A DNA stretch of 64,000 nucleotides from JAMWDF01 sp964645405 (GCA_964645405.1 CAZYCA010000037.1:11222-75221); one strand, 5' to 3'; shown: positions 23,543-32,238, counted from the first letter of the stretch. Program-made: numbers and translations. Notes: generated by a model from the sequence alone, not told the origin.

Positions 23543-24964
23543 CTATTTCTCTGAAGAAAATTTTCCACCATCAAGAATGGTGACGTTGACCAGCCGGGAC
23601 AGGTATGTTCCCTGCCGGGTTCTGACACCTAAACCTAAATCACTTACCACTACCCGGTTGACCAGTCTGAGGAGTTCTCCGTGCCAGGTTGGCTGGGAGT
23701 AAGCGTATAAACTGTGAATAGCATACGGTTGACCATTAAACTGTCCGAGATACAAAAGACTGTGGCCAGGCATAGAAAGTAGTGTCAGCCCCGGCATTGC
23801 CTTTTCTGTTAACAGTTTTCTCTTTTCTTCCTCCCCGAAGTTCCGGTCAAAAAAATCGATCTTTCGGCCTACTCTCCTCTGTTCCCAGGAATTGCGCGGC
23901 AGAAACACTCCTGCCGTAGCAAAAACCGACTGGATAAAACCAGAGCAATCCTGCATTCCATACATACCTCCCCAGCCATATGGCAGATGCAGATACCGGA
24001 ATGCCTGTTCCAGAATCGTTCTTGGTGTATAAGGCAGAAAACCTTCATGGATATCCCTTCGTTTGAGATAGCCGGAAGTAAACTGGCATCTACCATCTGA
24101 ACATTTAGCCGGCAGTATCACTTCTAACACAGAAGAACCAGATTTTCGCACTGGAAGTCTGGCTCCCATACCCAGGATGTCATATCTTCTGGTGAGACTG
24201 ATGTCAACATAAACGTCTGTAAGAGGTTCTACCACTACAACAAACGGTTTCCCTGACCTGAAGTTTTCCAGCTCCTGCTGACTTACCAGAGCCACCTTTT
24301 CCGCTTCCACCCAGCCTCTCGTCCACGGTCCTTCCACATAAAACCAGCCGTTGTCCACGGTGGAATGAAAAATGACAACCGGTGTACCTATCTCTAAAAG
24401 ATTATTCTGAAGTAAATCAATATTTCTCTCCCCGGGATGGCTGTAAAGAGGAAAACGCGTGGGAAGAAAACGCTGGTCAGCTCTTTTTACCACCAGACCA
24501 TATCTTATTTTTTTTGTTCCGGAAAGTTCTCCTGAGGACATCACCTGGAAAAGATTCCGGTAGAAAACCTGGTCTACCCTGCCACTGAAAGTATAAAGTG
24601 TCTGTTTCTGAAAATAATCAAGGTCAGCAGAAAGTTTTTTCTGAAGGTTTTCCCCGGAGAAAAACGTAGACCAGGAGAAAATATCACCCCGTCCAGAAAG
24701 TTCAGCCAGTTTTTCATTGAACGAAGAAAGTTCTGTTTCCGTAAGCACCAGCTCATCAGGAAAGGGGTGTTTCTGTATCCAGAAACCCGGAGAAAGCATT
24801 TCCGCTGTAACATGGGGTAAAATGGTGCCGGCAGCATAGTAAAGTTTTTCCCGGCAAGAAACCCCCTGCCCGGAAACGAAAAGAAACAAAAGAGACAGAA
24901 GAAAACCTTTCTTTGCTCCCGGTTTCAAAAGCGCCTTTCTGTTATTCTTACTTCCTGGTGGCAC
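23543..24964 (-). CDS. SH3-domain NlpC/P60 cell-wall hydrolase
   Basis: A 473-residue exported protein. A hydrophobic export segment (LLSLLFLFVSGQGVSC, about residues 23-38) ends in Cys and may be a lipoprotein signal. Residues ~170-310 hold SH3-like parts (VDNGWFYVEGPWTRGWVEAEKV). The C-terminal peptidase has YLHLPYGWGGMYGMQDCSGFIQ with the catalytic Cys near residue 337, MPGHSLLYLG with the His, and a later AIHS. Such enzymes cut peptidoglycan peptide bonds. The start is a GTG overlapping the FecR gene by 17 bases; a TTG 12 codons later is an alternative. It is last in the kinase-cyclase-FecR operon, which suggests an envelope-remodelling output. Confidence 0.85.
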   Translation of the reverse strand: MPPGSKNNRKALLKPGAKKGFLLSLLFLFVSGQGVSCREKLYYAAGTILPHVTAEMLSPGFWIQKHPFPDELVLTETELSSFNEKLAELSGRGDIFSWSTFFSGENLQKKLSADLDYFQKQTLYTFSGRVDQVFYRNLFQVMSSGELSGTKKIRYGLVVKRADQRFLPTRFPLYSHPGERNIDLLQNNLLEIGTPVVIFHSTVDNGWFYVEGPWTRGWVEAEKVALVSQQELENFRSGKPFVVVVEPLTDVYVDISLTRRYDILGMGARLPVRKSGSSVLEVILPAKCSDGRCQFTSGYLKRRDIHEGFLPYTPRTILEQAFRYLHLPYGWGGMYGMQDCSGFIQSVFATAGVFLPRNSWEQRRVGRKIDFFDRNFGEEEKRKLLTEKAMPGLTLLSMPGHSLLYLGQFNGQPYAIHSLYAYSQPTWHGELLRLVNRVVVSDLGLGVRTRQGTYLSRLVNVTILDGGKFSSEK

Positions 24965-26021
24965 CGTCCAATTTCTCTTTCCACTTTTCTTCTAACTGGT
25001 CCACATAGATATTTTTTTTCTCTTCGCCCCAGGTTTCACCACCAGCACCGACCAGACCAAAAGTAGAAAGCTCCAGATATTCTTTTCCTTTTGGCGTCTT
25101 CAGTATTTTGTACTGATAGGGATGTCCATAGGGGTCCATAAAGTTAGTACCTGCTCCCAGGTACGGCCCTTTCCAGCCAGTGACACCAGGGTTTTCCATC
25201 AAATCCTTCAATCGCCGGGGAACAGTTCTGGTATCCAGATAGTATAAGAGAATAGCTGATTCAATGTTTTCAAAATCTTTCCTGACTTTCTCGCTACCTT
25301 TCTTTGCCATCCCCATTTCTCTTACCAGTCTGGCAGCCTCCTGGCTTTGCAGGGCGTTTATCTCTGCTATTCCACCGACTATTCCAATTTGAGAAAAAGG
25401 TATCCTTTCTTTCCATCTTTCCCATTCCTGTCGCTCCTTTTCTTCCAGAACCTGAGGCGGAACCGGAGGTTTATTGGCGACAACAACAGTAGACATATTT
25501 TCCTTCAAAACAACATACCCTTCTGCCAGTTTTGAAGACACAGAGACCTCACCAGAGATAACCGCAATTTTAGAACTTAGCTCTTCCGGGTTATAACCAA
25601 CTAAAAAGATGGTACCACGCACTCCAGCCAGAGCATTGGGCGTTTCTATTTCCAGCTTACCTTCTGCCGGTAGTTTCTCCACCACAGACCAGAGACGACC
25701 TTTTTTTGTTTCTATCTGCAGTGTTTTCAGGCTTTCTTTCTGGAAAGAAAAATTTTTAATCTGGACCAGGGTATCACCGGAAAGGGTAACCACAGCTTTC
25801 TTTCCGAAGGCAATAATTGCCTCTGCATCCTTTCCTGTCCTCAGATAAGAACCTACGGAAAGTCTGGCACCACCGGGTACATCCTCCCAGCTTCTCGTCC
25901 CTGCGTTCCAGAGATAAACACTACCTTTCTTGCTGACAAGCACTACAGCCGGTTGCTCCTGGCTTACTACAGAAAAAGAGAACAAACAAAACAAAAGCCA
26001 GATAAAAATTTTTCCTTTCAT
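24948..26021 (-). CDS. FecR domain fused to a GspG-like pseudopilin C-terminal domain
   Basis: A 357-residue exported protein. Residues 1-20 are a signal peptide. Residues ~25-185 form a FecR domain: SVGSYLRTGKDAEAIIAF, VTLSGDTLVQI and the hallmark ETPNALAGVRGTIFLV. A linker rich in E and R follows. Residues ~248-340 match the globular C-terminal domain of type II secretion major pseudopilins: DFENIESAILLYYLDT, the W-x-GPYL motif, FMDPYGHPYQYKI and FGLVGAGGE. There is no pilin N-terminal helix. Fusion of these two domains is unusual. The stop overlaps the NlpC gene and the start overlaps the cyclase stop (ATGA). Confidence 0.82.
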   Translation of the reverse strand: MKGKIFIWLLFCLFSFSVVSQEQPAVVLVSKKGSVYLWNAGTRSWEDVPGGARLSVGSYLRTGKDAEAIIAFGKKAVVTLSGDTLVQIKNFSFQKESLKTLQIETKKGRLWSVVEKLPAEGKLEIETPNALAGVRGTIFLVGYNPEELSSKIAVISGEVSVSSKLAEGYVVLKENMSTVVVANKPPVPPQVLEEKERQEWERWKERIPFSQIGIVGGIAEINALQSQEAARLVREMGMAKKGSEKVRKDFENIESAILLYYLDTRTVPRRLKDLMENPGVTGWKGPYLGAGTNFMDPYGHPYQYKILKTPKGKEYLELSTFGLVGAGGETWGEEKKNIYVDQLEEKWKEKLDGATRK

Positions 26022-27865
26022 CCCTCTACCCCCTGTTCCATCTTCACCCTGTAAAGATTTACCTGCCGGTCCCTTCCTTTCACTCTGGTAGAACCAATAG
26101 CCTCACAATCAACCACATCCTTTACCAGCTGGTAAGTATCCTCACTGATAAGAATCTCCCCGGCTTTCGCCTGGCTTTCAATCCTGGCAGCCAGATTAAC
26201 CGCATCACCAATAGCAGTATACTCTATCCTCCGGACAGTACCAACATTGCCTATCACCATCACCCCGGTATTGATACCCACACCGACCATCAAAGGTAAA
26301 CTCTCCTGTCTCCTTTTCAGTTTTCTTACCATTTCTATCGCGGAAAAAACTGCTCTTTGGGCATGGTCATTTTGTTCTACCGGTGCCCCGTAAATAGCCA
26401 TCACAGCGTCTCCAATGAATTTGTCCAGCGTGCCACCATAAGCAAAAATGGCTTCTTCTACAATGCTGAACATTTCATTAAGAAGAACTACTGTTTTCTC
26501 CGGCGGGATTTTCTCCGCCAGAGCAGTGAAACCACGCACATCAGCAAAAAGAACAGTGAGTACCTTCTTTTCCCCGCCCAGACTTATTTCCTTACTGGAA
26601 CTGAGCAGTTTTTCCATAACAGAGGGAGCGATGTAGCGCTGAAAAACTGAACGTAATCTCGTCTTTTCTCTTCTCTCGGAAAGGAACTGCGTCAACGTTA
26701 TTGTCAGACTTGTCAGAAAAAGAGATACTATTGTCGGTACAATTTCCAGCCATAATCCGTAACTGGAAAATAACCAGCTGGCTACTACTATAAAAAGACA
26801 ACCAAGAAAAATGGTGAAGAAAAAACCAATCCCGGCAGGAAAAAAAACTCCTGAGAGACTGGCTGTGATTGCTCCCATTACCGGCAGCAAAAAGGAGATA
26901 AAATATCCGGCTGGACGCAGGAACTCATTCTGAAAGAAATTTTCCAGGAAACTGGCATGTAATCCTGCTTTTAGGTATCTTTCCTTGCCGGAGACCGGTC
27001 CGATATCTGTGGTTCCGGCAGCAGTATGAGCCACCAGAACAATTTTGTTGGTGAAACGGTCAGGAGAGATAAAAGGGGTTTTCCCCTTACTCCAGGCATC
27101 ATATGACTGCAGAACCTGGACCAGGGCATACTGAGGAAAGACTCTCAAATCCGGGTAAATCTTCAGCCAGACAGAACCGCTACTGTCTACAGGGAAAATC
27201 CTTTCCTGCTCCTGAACGGTTAAAGCTATTTTGTCTTTGTCCACCATCTTGATGGCAGAAGCAGGTAGGTTATAGTACTCCTTAAGAATTGCCAGCCCCA
27301 GGGAAGGAATAAGTTTTCCCTGGTAACTGATAAACAGAGGATACCTTCTGGTAATACCATCTTCATCTGTAGGAGTATTGAGGAAACCAGTACAAAGCGG
27401 CTTGCCCAAAAAAGCAGGAGGCAACAGCAAATTCTTTCCCTGGAGGGAGTCTGCCTTCTGGAATAACTCGCCTTCAAAGAAACAGGGGAGAATAACATTA
27501 CCAGCCTGGTTAATACTCTGCTGGAACTGGTAGTCAGCCTTTCTGTCCCCGGATTCTTCCAGAAAAAGAATATCGTAAGCCACTATTCTTGCACCCCAGA
27601 CTTTCAAGACCTCATTCAAACCAGCATACCAGTACCGGGGAATAGGCCAGCGTCCTAACATCTTCAATGTTTCATCGCCGACAAACACAATCACCACATT
27701 TCCTGTGACTTTTCTAACAGAGACTGTTTTCATCCGCCAGTCATAGGTAATCAGTTCAAAACGTCTCCAGGTAGGTAAACGGGAAAGGAAAAAAACGCTA
27801 ATTCCCAGAAGAACCGGCAAGAAAAAAATAGTACTTTTGACTTTCTTAGCTGACCTTGGTTCCAT
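26018..27865 (-). CDS. CHASE2-domain class III adenylate/guanylate cyclase
   Basis: A 615-residue membrane protein. A transmembrane segment near residues 12-30 precedes a periplasmic CHASE2 domain (~35-330: NVVIVFVGDETLKMLGRWP, ARIVAYDILFLEES, and PISGKERYLKAGLHA-like sequence). Two or three further membrane helices follow. The C-terminal catalytic domain begins near residue 425 with VLFADVRGFTALAEK, FIGDAVMAIYGAP and TAIGDAVNLAARIE, which keep both metal-binding Asp residues and the Asn/Arg pair of active class III cyclases. It would make cAMP or cGMP in the cytoplasm in response to a periplasmic signal. CHASE2 cyclases are frequently neighbours of FecR proteins. It overlaps the kinase gene by 20 bases. 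Confidence 0.9.
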   Translation of the reverse strand: MEPRSAKKVKSTIFFLPVLLGISVFFLSRLPTWRRFELITYDWRMKTVSVRKVTGNVVIVFVGDETLKMLGRWPIPRYWYAGLNEVLKVWGARIVAYDILFLEESGDRKADYQFQQSINQAGNVILPCFFEGELFQKADSLQGKNLLLPPAFLGKPLCTGFLNTPTDEDGITRRYPLFISYQGKLIPSLGLAILKEYYNLPASAIKMVDKDKIALTVQEQERIFPVDSSGSVWLKIYPDLRVFPQYALVQVLQSYDAWSKGKTPFISPDRFTNKIVLVAHTAAGTTDIGPVSGKERYLKAGLHASFLENFFQNEFLRPAGYFISFLLPVMGAITASLSGVFFPAGIGFFFTIFLGCLFIVVASWLFSSYGLWLEIVPTIVSLFLTSLTITLTQFLSERREKTRLRSVFQRYIAPSVMEKLLSSSKEISLGGEKKVLTVLFADVRGFTALAEKIPPEKTVVLLNEMFSIVEEAIFAYGGTLDKFIGDAVMAIYGAPVEQNDHAQRAVFSAIEMVRKLKRRQESLPLMVGVGINTGVMVIGNVGTVRRIEYTAIGDAVNLAARIESQAKAGEILISEDTYQLVKDVVDCEAIGSTRVKGRDRQVNLYRVKMEQGVEG

Positions 27866-29081
27866 CTCCGGGGCTGACAGGTAAGGTAATATAAAACGTT
27901 GTTCCCTGACCCACTGCGGATTCCACCCTGATTTGTCCCTTATGCTCGGAAACTATCTTTTTGACTACAGCAAGACCAAGACCTGTCCCTTTATGTCCTT
28001 TTGTGGTGAAAAAGACCTCAAAGACTTTCCTCAGATTTTCTGGTGGGATTCCACAACCGTTATCCCTGACTGAAATTTCAAATCTGTCTCTTTCCGGAAT
28101 CCGCCGGGCAGAAAGAATAATTTTACCTGTATTTTGCGGAATGGCTTCCCGGGCATTATTGATAAGATTAATCAGAACCCTCTCCATCCCCTGATAATCA
28201 AAAAAAACCTCCTGGAGAGATTTATCTGCTTCCACAGAAATAGAACAATTCTTTTCCCGGAGACAGTCATGATAAAGACTGGCTGTAGTTTCCAGAAAAG
28301 CAGGAAGATTAACCTTCTGGTAAAGGGGTTTTTTCCTGGTAGAAAAGTTGAGCATATCCAGAATTAAGTCTGAGATACGTTGCACATTCCGGCGGACAAT
28401 CTCCCATCCTGTTTTCAAATTATCAGTGGTACCGGACTTAAACGCTTCATCCACCAGAGTCAACCCGCCCATAAGACCATTGAGAATGTTCTTAATATCA
28501 TGCGAAAGAGAAAGCATTGCCTGACCTACTCCAGAAAAATGTGCCTTCCTCAAATTTTCCCGGTAAAGATAGGCATTCTCTATCGCCATTGCTGCTTGTG
28601 TCGCCACAATCTGGAGCAACTGTTCATCAGCCTCATTAAAAAAATCCCCATGACGTTTATTCAAAACCTCCAGGACACCTAACAACTTTCTTTTCCAAAC
28701 AAGGGGAACAGCCAGAATGTTTCTTGTTTGAAACTTACTTTTTTTGTCTGCGAGGGCATAGAAATGACTTTCTTTCCTGACATCCTGGACATTGACTATT
28801 CTTCTGTCTCTGGCACAGATACCAGCAATTCCCTGGCCTAACTTCAGTTTGATGCGCTTTAGTTTATCCCCCTTTTCTCCCCTGGCTACCTCAAAAAAAA
28901 GAACCTTTTGTTTCCGGTCATAAAGAAGCAGGGAACTGGCTTCTGCCTGGAGAATCTCCTTACTTTCCTCCATTATCAATTCCAGCAATTGATGAAGATT
29001 GGTGATATAGAGGATAAAGGAAGAAACCTTCTGCAGGGTATCCAGACGCCGCTGAAGGATATCTTTCTGCTGGTTTTCCAC
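27846..29081 (-). CDS. GAF-domain sensor histidine kinase
   Basis: A 411-residue soluble kinase. Residues ~10-30 form a coiled helix, residues ~30-175 a GAF domain (ILQAEASSLLLYD, GQGIAGICARDRRIVNV, NILAVPLVWKRKLLGVLEVLN). The dimerisation/phosphorylation helix has SLSHDIKNILNG with the phospho-His; the ATPase domain has the N box NLINNAREAI and G boxes VRDNGCGIPP and TGLGLAVVKKIV. There is no transmembrane segment and no response regulator in the window. The start is GTG 29081, placed 6 bases after a strong promoter with no ribosome site. It is the first gene of the four-gene operon and diverges from lexA. Confidence 0.9.
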   Translation of the reverse strand: MENQQKDILQRRLDTLQKVSSFILYITNLHQLLELIMEESKEILQAEASSLLLYDRKQKVLFFEVARGEKGDKLKRIKLKLGQGIAGICARDRRIVNVQDVRKESHFYALADKKSKFQTRNILAVPLVWKRKLLGVLEVLNKRHGDFFNEADEQLLQIVATQAAMAIENAYLYRENLRKAHFSGVGQAMLSLSHDIKNILNGLMGGLTLVDEAFKSGTTDNLKTGWEIVRRNVQRISDLILDMLNFSTRKKPLYQKVNLPAFLETTASLYHDCLREKNCSISVEADKSLQEVFFDYQGMERVLINLINNAREAIPQNTGKIILSARRIPERDRFEISVRDNGCGIPPENLRKVFEVFFTTKGHKGTGLGLAVVKKIVSEHKGQIRVESAVGQGTTFYITLPVSPGDGTKVS

Positions 29082-29087
29082 ATATTT

Positions 29088-29116
29088 ATTTTACCGTATA
29101 TCTTGAAATCTGGCAA
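29088..29116 (-). promoter_or_regulatory. sigma70-type promoter of the kinase-cyclase-FecR operon
   Basis: Minus-strand TTGCCA (29116-29111) and TAAAAT (29093-29088) are 17 bases apart, each one mismatch from consensus. Only 6 bases separate the -10 from the GTG start at 29081, so the transcript should be leaderless. It lies back to back with the lexA promoter. Confidence 0.68.
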
Positions 29117-29119
29117 CCC

Positions 29120-29148
29120 TTGACAGGTTTAAAAATTAACAGTATAAT
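29120..29148 (+). promoter_or_regulatory. consensus sigma70 promoter of lexA
   Basis: TTGACA (29120-29125) and TATAAT (29143-29148) are both perfect and spaced 17 bases. A GGAGGGG ribosome site then precedes ATG 29173. Such a strong promoter suits an autorepressed gene, but I see no known LexA operator in it. Confidence 0.8.
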
Positions 29149-29172
29149 TATTTACACATAATGGAGGGGCTT

Positions 29173-29772
29173 ATGCAAGATTTAACTGTCCGGCAGAAAG
29201 AAATTCTTAGTTTTCTTCAGAAATTCATCAGTGAGCACGGATATCCACCAACCCTGAACGAAATCAGGGAACATTTTTCCTTTGCCAGTGTTCAGGCAGT
29301 CAAAGGTCATCTTCTGGCTCTGGAAAAGAAGGGGTATCTCCAGCGGATAGAAAAAATCTCCCGGGGTTTGATTCTCAAAGAAAGAATGGAACAGTCACTT
29401 CCTATTCCTATCCTGGGAAGGGTACCAGCCGGTCAACCTCTCTCAGAAGAAGAAAATATTGAAGGTTATTTCTTTCTGGATAAAAACTTTCTTGGCTCAG
29501 GAAAAATTTTTGCCCTCAAGGTAAAGGGAGAAAGTATGAAAGAAGCAGGTATCTTAGATGGAGATTATGTTATTGTTAATCAGGAATCTTCTGTCAACAA
29601 CGGAGATATTGTGGTGGCTCTGGTGGATGGGGAATGCACGGTGAAATTTTTCTTCCGGATGGCAGAAAAAATTGAACTGCGACCCGCCCACCCTTCTTAT
29701 AAAACAATCAGCAGCAGAGAAAACCTGCATTTGTTAGGAAAAGTGGTAGCTGTTTTCCGCAAGATACCATGA
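29173..29772 (+). CDS. lexA: LexA repressor/protease
   Basis: A 199-residue LexA. ATG 29173 is preferred over ATG 29161 because GGAGGGG lies between them at proper spacing. The winged helix domain (residues 1-70) has LTVRQKEILSFLQKFI and HGYPPTLNEIREHF, with a recognition helix SVQAVKGHLLALEKKGYL. The S24 protease half has the Ala86-Gly87 cleavage site (GRVPAGQPL), Ser121 (GESMKEAG) and Lys158. It represses SOS genes and cleaves itself when RecA is activated. The last codon overlaps the DUF6504-like gene (ATGA), and dinB follows, so the three form an SOS-type operon. Confidence 0.94.
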   Translation: MQDLTVRQKEILSFLQKFISEHGYPPTLNEIREHFSFASVQAVKGHLLALEKKGYLQRIEKISRGLILKERMEQSLPIPILGRVPAGQPLSEEENIEGYFFLDKNFLGSGKIFALKVKGESMKEAGILDGDYVIVNQESSVNNGDIVVALVDGECTVKFFFRMAEKIELRPAHPSYKTISSRENLHLLGKVVAVFRKIP

Positions 29773-30014
29773 TTACAGAAATTGGTGAACCTGTGAAGGT
29801 GGCAGCTATTTTCGCTCCAGGTAAGGTAAAAATTTGCTGGTTTAGCTGGAAGGGAAGACGGATACAGGTAGAGAAAATCACCTTTTTCTGGAAGACTAAA
29901 GAAGGAGAAAAAACTATTCATCATTTTGCTCTTTCCACTGGCCAGGAAGTTTTTGAGATATCTTTCTGTCCTGAACAACTTTCCTGGTTGCTGGAAAAAG
30001 TCCATCTGGAATAG
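29769..30014 (+). CDS. DUF6504-like small protein in the lexA-dinB operon
   Basis: An 81-residue protein whose ATG overlaps the lexA stop and whose stop lies 17 bases before dinB. It reads EPVKVAAIFAPG, then ICWFSWKGRRIQVEKITFFW, then FEISFCPEQLSWLLEKVHLE. This pattern (a tryptophan-rich beta sheet with F-x-W-x-GR-x-x-V and a closing W-x-L-x-x-V) resembles DUF6504, a small family I recall being found beside SOS polymerase genes. The function is unknown. No membrane segment or signal peptide is seen. Family placement is from pattern only and is moderately secure; gene reality is well supported by position and coupling. Confidence 0.68.
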   Translation: MITEIGEPVKVAAIFAPGKVKICWFSWKGRRIQVEKITFFWKTKEGEKTIHHFALSTGQEVFEISFCPEQLSWLLEKVHLE

Positions 30015-30031
30015 ATTACTGAAGAGGACTT

Positions 30032-31261
30032 ATGGAAAGGGTCATTCTCCATGTAGACATGGATGCCTACTTTGCCTCTGTAGAACAGCAAATCAATCCA
30101 TTCCTGCGGGGAAAACCGGTTATTGTCTGTGGAAACCCCCAGACGAAAACCGTGGTAGCTTCAGCTTCTTATGAGGCTAAAAGACAGGGTGTTCGTTCTG
30201 GAATGAGCATTCCCCAGGCCCTTTCTCTCTGTCCAGAAGCAGTGCTGGTACCAGGTAATCCCATCTGTTACGCCGAAACATCCCGGACTATTTTTTCCCT
30301 CCTGACCTCTTTCAGTGAAGAGGTAGAAATCTATTCTATTGATGAAGCCTTTCTGGATGTCTCCTCCACAGTTCATCTTTTTGGTGGGAAAGAATCTCTT
30401 GGGTTACAGATTAAAAAGACCATTCTGAAAAAAACAGGGCTTTCCTGCTCTGTGGGGATTGCGCCCAATAAACTTTTAGCTAAAATTGCTGCTTCCCTGG
30501 TTAAACCTGATGGTTTGCGTATTATTGAGGAGAAGGAAATTTTAGAGTTAATGCTTAATCTACCTATAGAAGAAGTACCGGGAATTGGACCAAGGCTGGC
30601 AAGTCTTCTTTCTGATTGGGGAATAACTACCTGTGGTCAGATTCAAAAATTAGGAGAAGAATTTTTTGTCACCAGATTTGGCCTGCGGGGGAAAATACTT
30701 TACCAGGCAGCCTGTGGCCTGGACCAGTCTCCAGTAATCAAGACACCACCCCAGCCTAAATCTATTGGTCACTCTTACACCTTACCTTTTAACACCACTG
30801 ATATGGAATACATCCGGGCTGTAATTTTCCGCCTTTCAGAACAAGTCGCCAGCCGGATGCGGCAGTCTTCTTTTTATGGCAGGGTGGTTACAGTCTGCGT
30901 CAGACTGGGTGACTTCACCACCTTCACCAGACAGAAAAAATTCCTTCCTTTCCCTCCAGATGGTCACCGCATCTATACCCTGGCCTGGCAAATCTTCCAT
31001 AGCTTTTCTCTTAACAGACAAGTACGCATGCTTGGTATCAGCGTCTCTGAACTCTCCCGGGATATACCCGGTCCCCTTTTCCCAGAAGAGAAATCCCGGG
31101 AAAATCTTTTCCAGGCTATAGACCTTATTAACGGTAAATTAGGAGCAAATACGGTTTTCCCGGCCACCTTCCTTTTAGAAAAGACAGTACAACCACCTGT
31201 ACCCAAGACCCATTCTTTCCAGTTCTGGAGATTCAAACCATCAGGACAAACAAAAATTTGA
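30032..31261 (+). CDS. dinB: DNA polymerase IV (Y-family, error-prone)
   Basis: A 409-residue Y-family polymerase: HVDMDAYFASVEQQINP with the first catalytic Asp, ASASYEAKRQGVRSGM, the YSIDEAFLDVS motif with the catalytic Asp-Glu, SVGIAPNKLLAKIA and EEVPGIGPRLASLL (helix-hairpin-helix), then the little-finger domain (SIGHSYTLPFNT). It copies past DNA lesions at low fidelity. It is in the lexA operon, with a GAAGAGGACTT site before the ATG. No obvious beta-clamp binding motif was identified at the C-terminus (the tail reads KTHSFQFWRFKPSGQ). Co-transcription with lexA makes it damage-inducible. Confidence 0.95.
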   Translation: MERVILHVDMDAYFASVEQQINPFLRGKPVIVCGNPQTKTVVASASYEAKRQGVRSGMSIPQALSLCPEAVLVPGNPICYAETSRTIFSLLTSFSEEVEIYSIDEAFLDVSSTVHLFGGKESLGLQIKKTILKKTGLSCSVGIAPNKLLAKIAASLVKPDGLRIIEEKEILELMLNLPIEEVPGIGPRLASLLSDWGITTCGQIQKLGEEFFVTRFGLRGKILYQAACGLDQSPVIKTPPQPKSIGHSYTLPFNTTDMEYIRAVIFRLSEQVASRMRQSSFYGRVVTVCVRLGDFTTFTRQKKFLPFPPDGHRIYTLAWQIFHSFSLNRQVRMLGISVSELSRDIPGPLFPEEKSRENLFQAIDLINGKLGANTVFPATFLLEKTVQPPVPKTHSFQFWRFKPSGQTKI

Positions 31262-31332
31262 CACGGATGCTTAACCCTGATAAACTCTTCCCTAGTTAAC
31301 ATTTAAAACATTCAAAAACTTCAGGAAAACGC

Positions 31333-32238
31333 GTGGGAAGGACAAAACAAAAATTTTTATTTTTCTTTCTGCTGTGCATCTGGTCTCTTCAGGCTGAAGA
31401 ATATTGTGTCCAGAAAGGTGACAGTCTTTACAGAATTGCTAAAAAGTATGGCACCAGTGTAGCTGAGTTAAAGCGACTTAATAATCTCTCCAGCAATAAA
31501 CTTTCCATCGGACAGACTCTCCTGGTAAGTCCGGTAGAGAAACAAACAGAAGATGTTGTTCAATCTGGTTCCCGCTACCAGGCAGCCAGAACCTACCACC
31601 GGGTAAGAAAAGGGGAAACACTTTTCTCCATCGCACACAAATACGGTCTTTCTGTTGACCAGCTACGCCAGCTCAACCAGATTGGCGGTTCTCTTATCAA
31701 GCCTGACCAGCGCCTTTTAATCAGTGTCTCCTGGTCCCGGGAGACAAAACCAACAGAACCTGTTCTGGAAATAGCTGAAGAAACACCTTCAGAAACTGAG
31801 CTTAAACTTCTTTCCTCCCTTCCAGGAGAGAATAAAATTACCAGGGTAATTGAAAATGCCCTTGGTTTTCTGGGAACACCCTACCGTTTTGGAGGCACAG
31901 GTAGAAGTGGTATTGATTGTTCCGGCCTGGTGAAGAAAGTGTTTGGCGGGGTAGGAGTTCAACTGCCAAGAACAGCCTGCCAGCAATACCAGGAAGGAAC
32001 AGTTATCAGCAAAGATGATTTAGCCGCAGGGGACCTCCTTTTCTTTTCCCGGTTGAAAAGCCTCCGGCCAACGCATGTGGCTCTTTATCTGGGAAACGGA
32101 TTAATTCTTCATGCCAGCCAGAAAGCCAGAAAAGTGGTGATTGAAAGTTTTGACAAAAACTATCTTCTGAACCAGTTTGTAGGTGCCCGCCGCATCATTG
32201 AAGAAGAAAACCAACAACAATATACTGTGACGCCGTAA
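31333..32238 (+). CDS. LysM-LysM-NlpC/P60 peptidoglycan hydrolase
   Basis: A 301-residue exported protein. The signal peptide is the hydrophobic FLFFFLLCIWSLQA (residues 8-21). Two LysM domains follow at about residues 24-68 (YCVQKGDSLYRIAKKYGTSV) and 92-135 (HRVRKGETLFSIAHKYGLSV), then a peptidase with FLGTPYRFGGTGRSGIDCSGL and the catalytic Cys near residue 197, and the later LRPTHVALYLGNG His. LysM binds glycan; NlpC/P60 cleaves gamma-D-glutamyl peptide bonds. The start is GTG 31333 with AGGA 6 bases upstream. The CapA-type gene starts 8 bases after its stop, so they are probably co-expressed. Confidence 0.9.
   Translation: MGRTKQKFLFFFLLCIWSLQAEEYCVQKGDSLYRIAKKYGTSVAELKRLNNLSSNKLSIGQTLLVSPVEKQTEDVVQSGSRYQAARTYHRVRKGETLFSIAHKYGLSVDQLRQLNQIGGSLIKPDQRLLISVSWSRETKPTEPVLEIAEETPSETELKLLSSLPGENKITRVIENALGFLGTPYRFGGTGRSGIDCSGLVKKVFGGVGVQLPRTACQQYQEGTVISKDDLAAGDLLFFSRLKSLRPTHVALYLGNGLILHASQKARKVVIESFDKNYLLNQFVGARRIIEEENQQQYTVTP

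Noticed and set aside
29111..29127. CTG-N11-CAG element as a possible E. coli-type LexA box
   Set aside because: The E. coli operator needs 10 bases between CTG and CAG and an AT-rich middle; here there are 11, and the middle is CAACCCTTGA-like.
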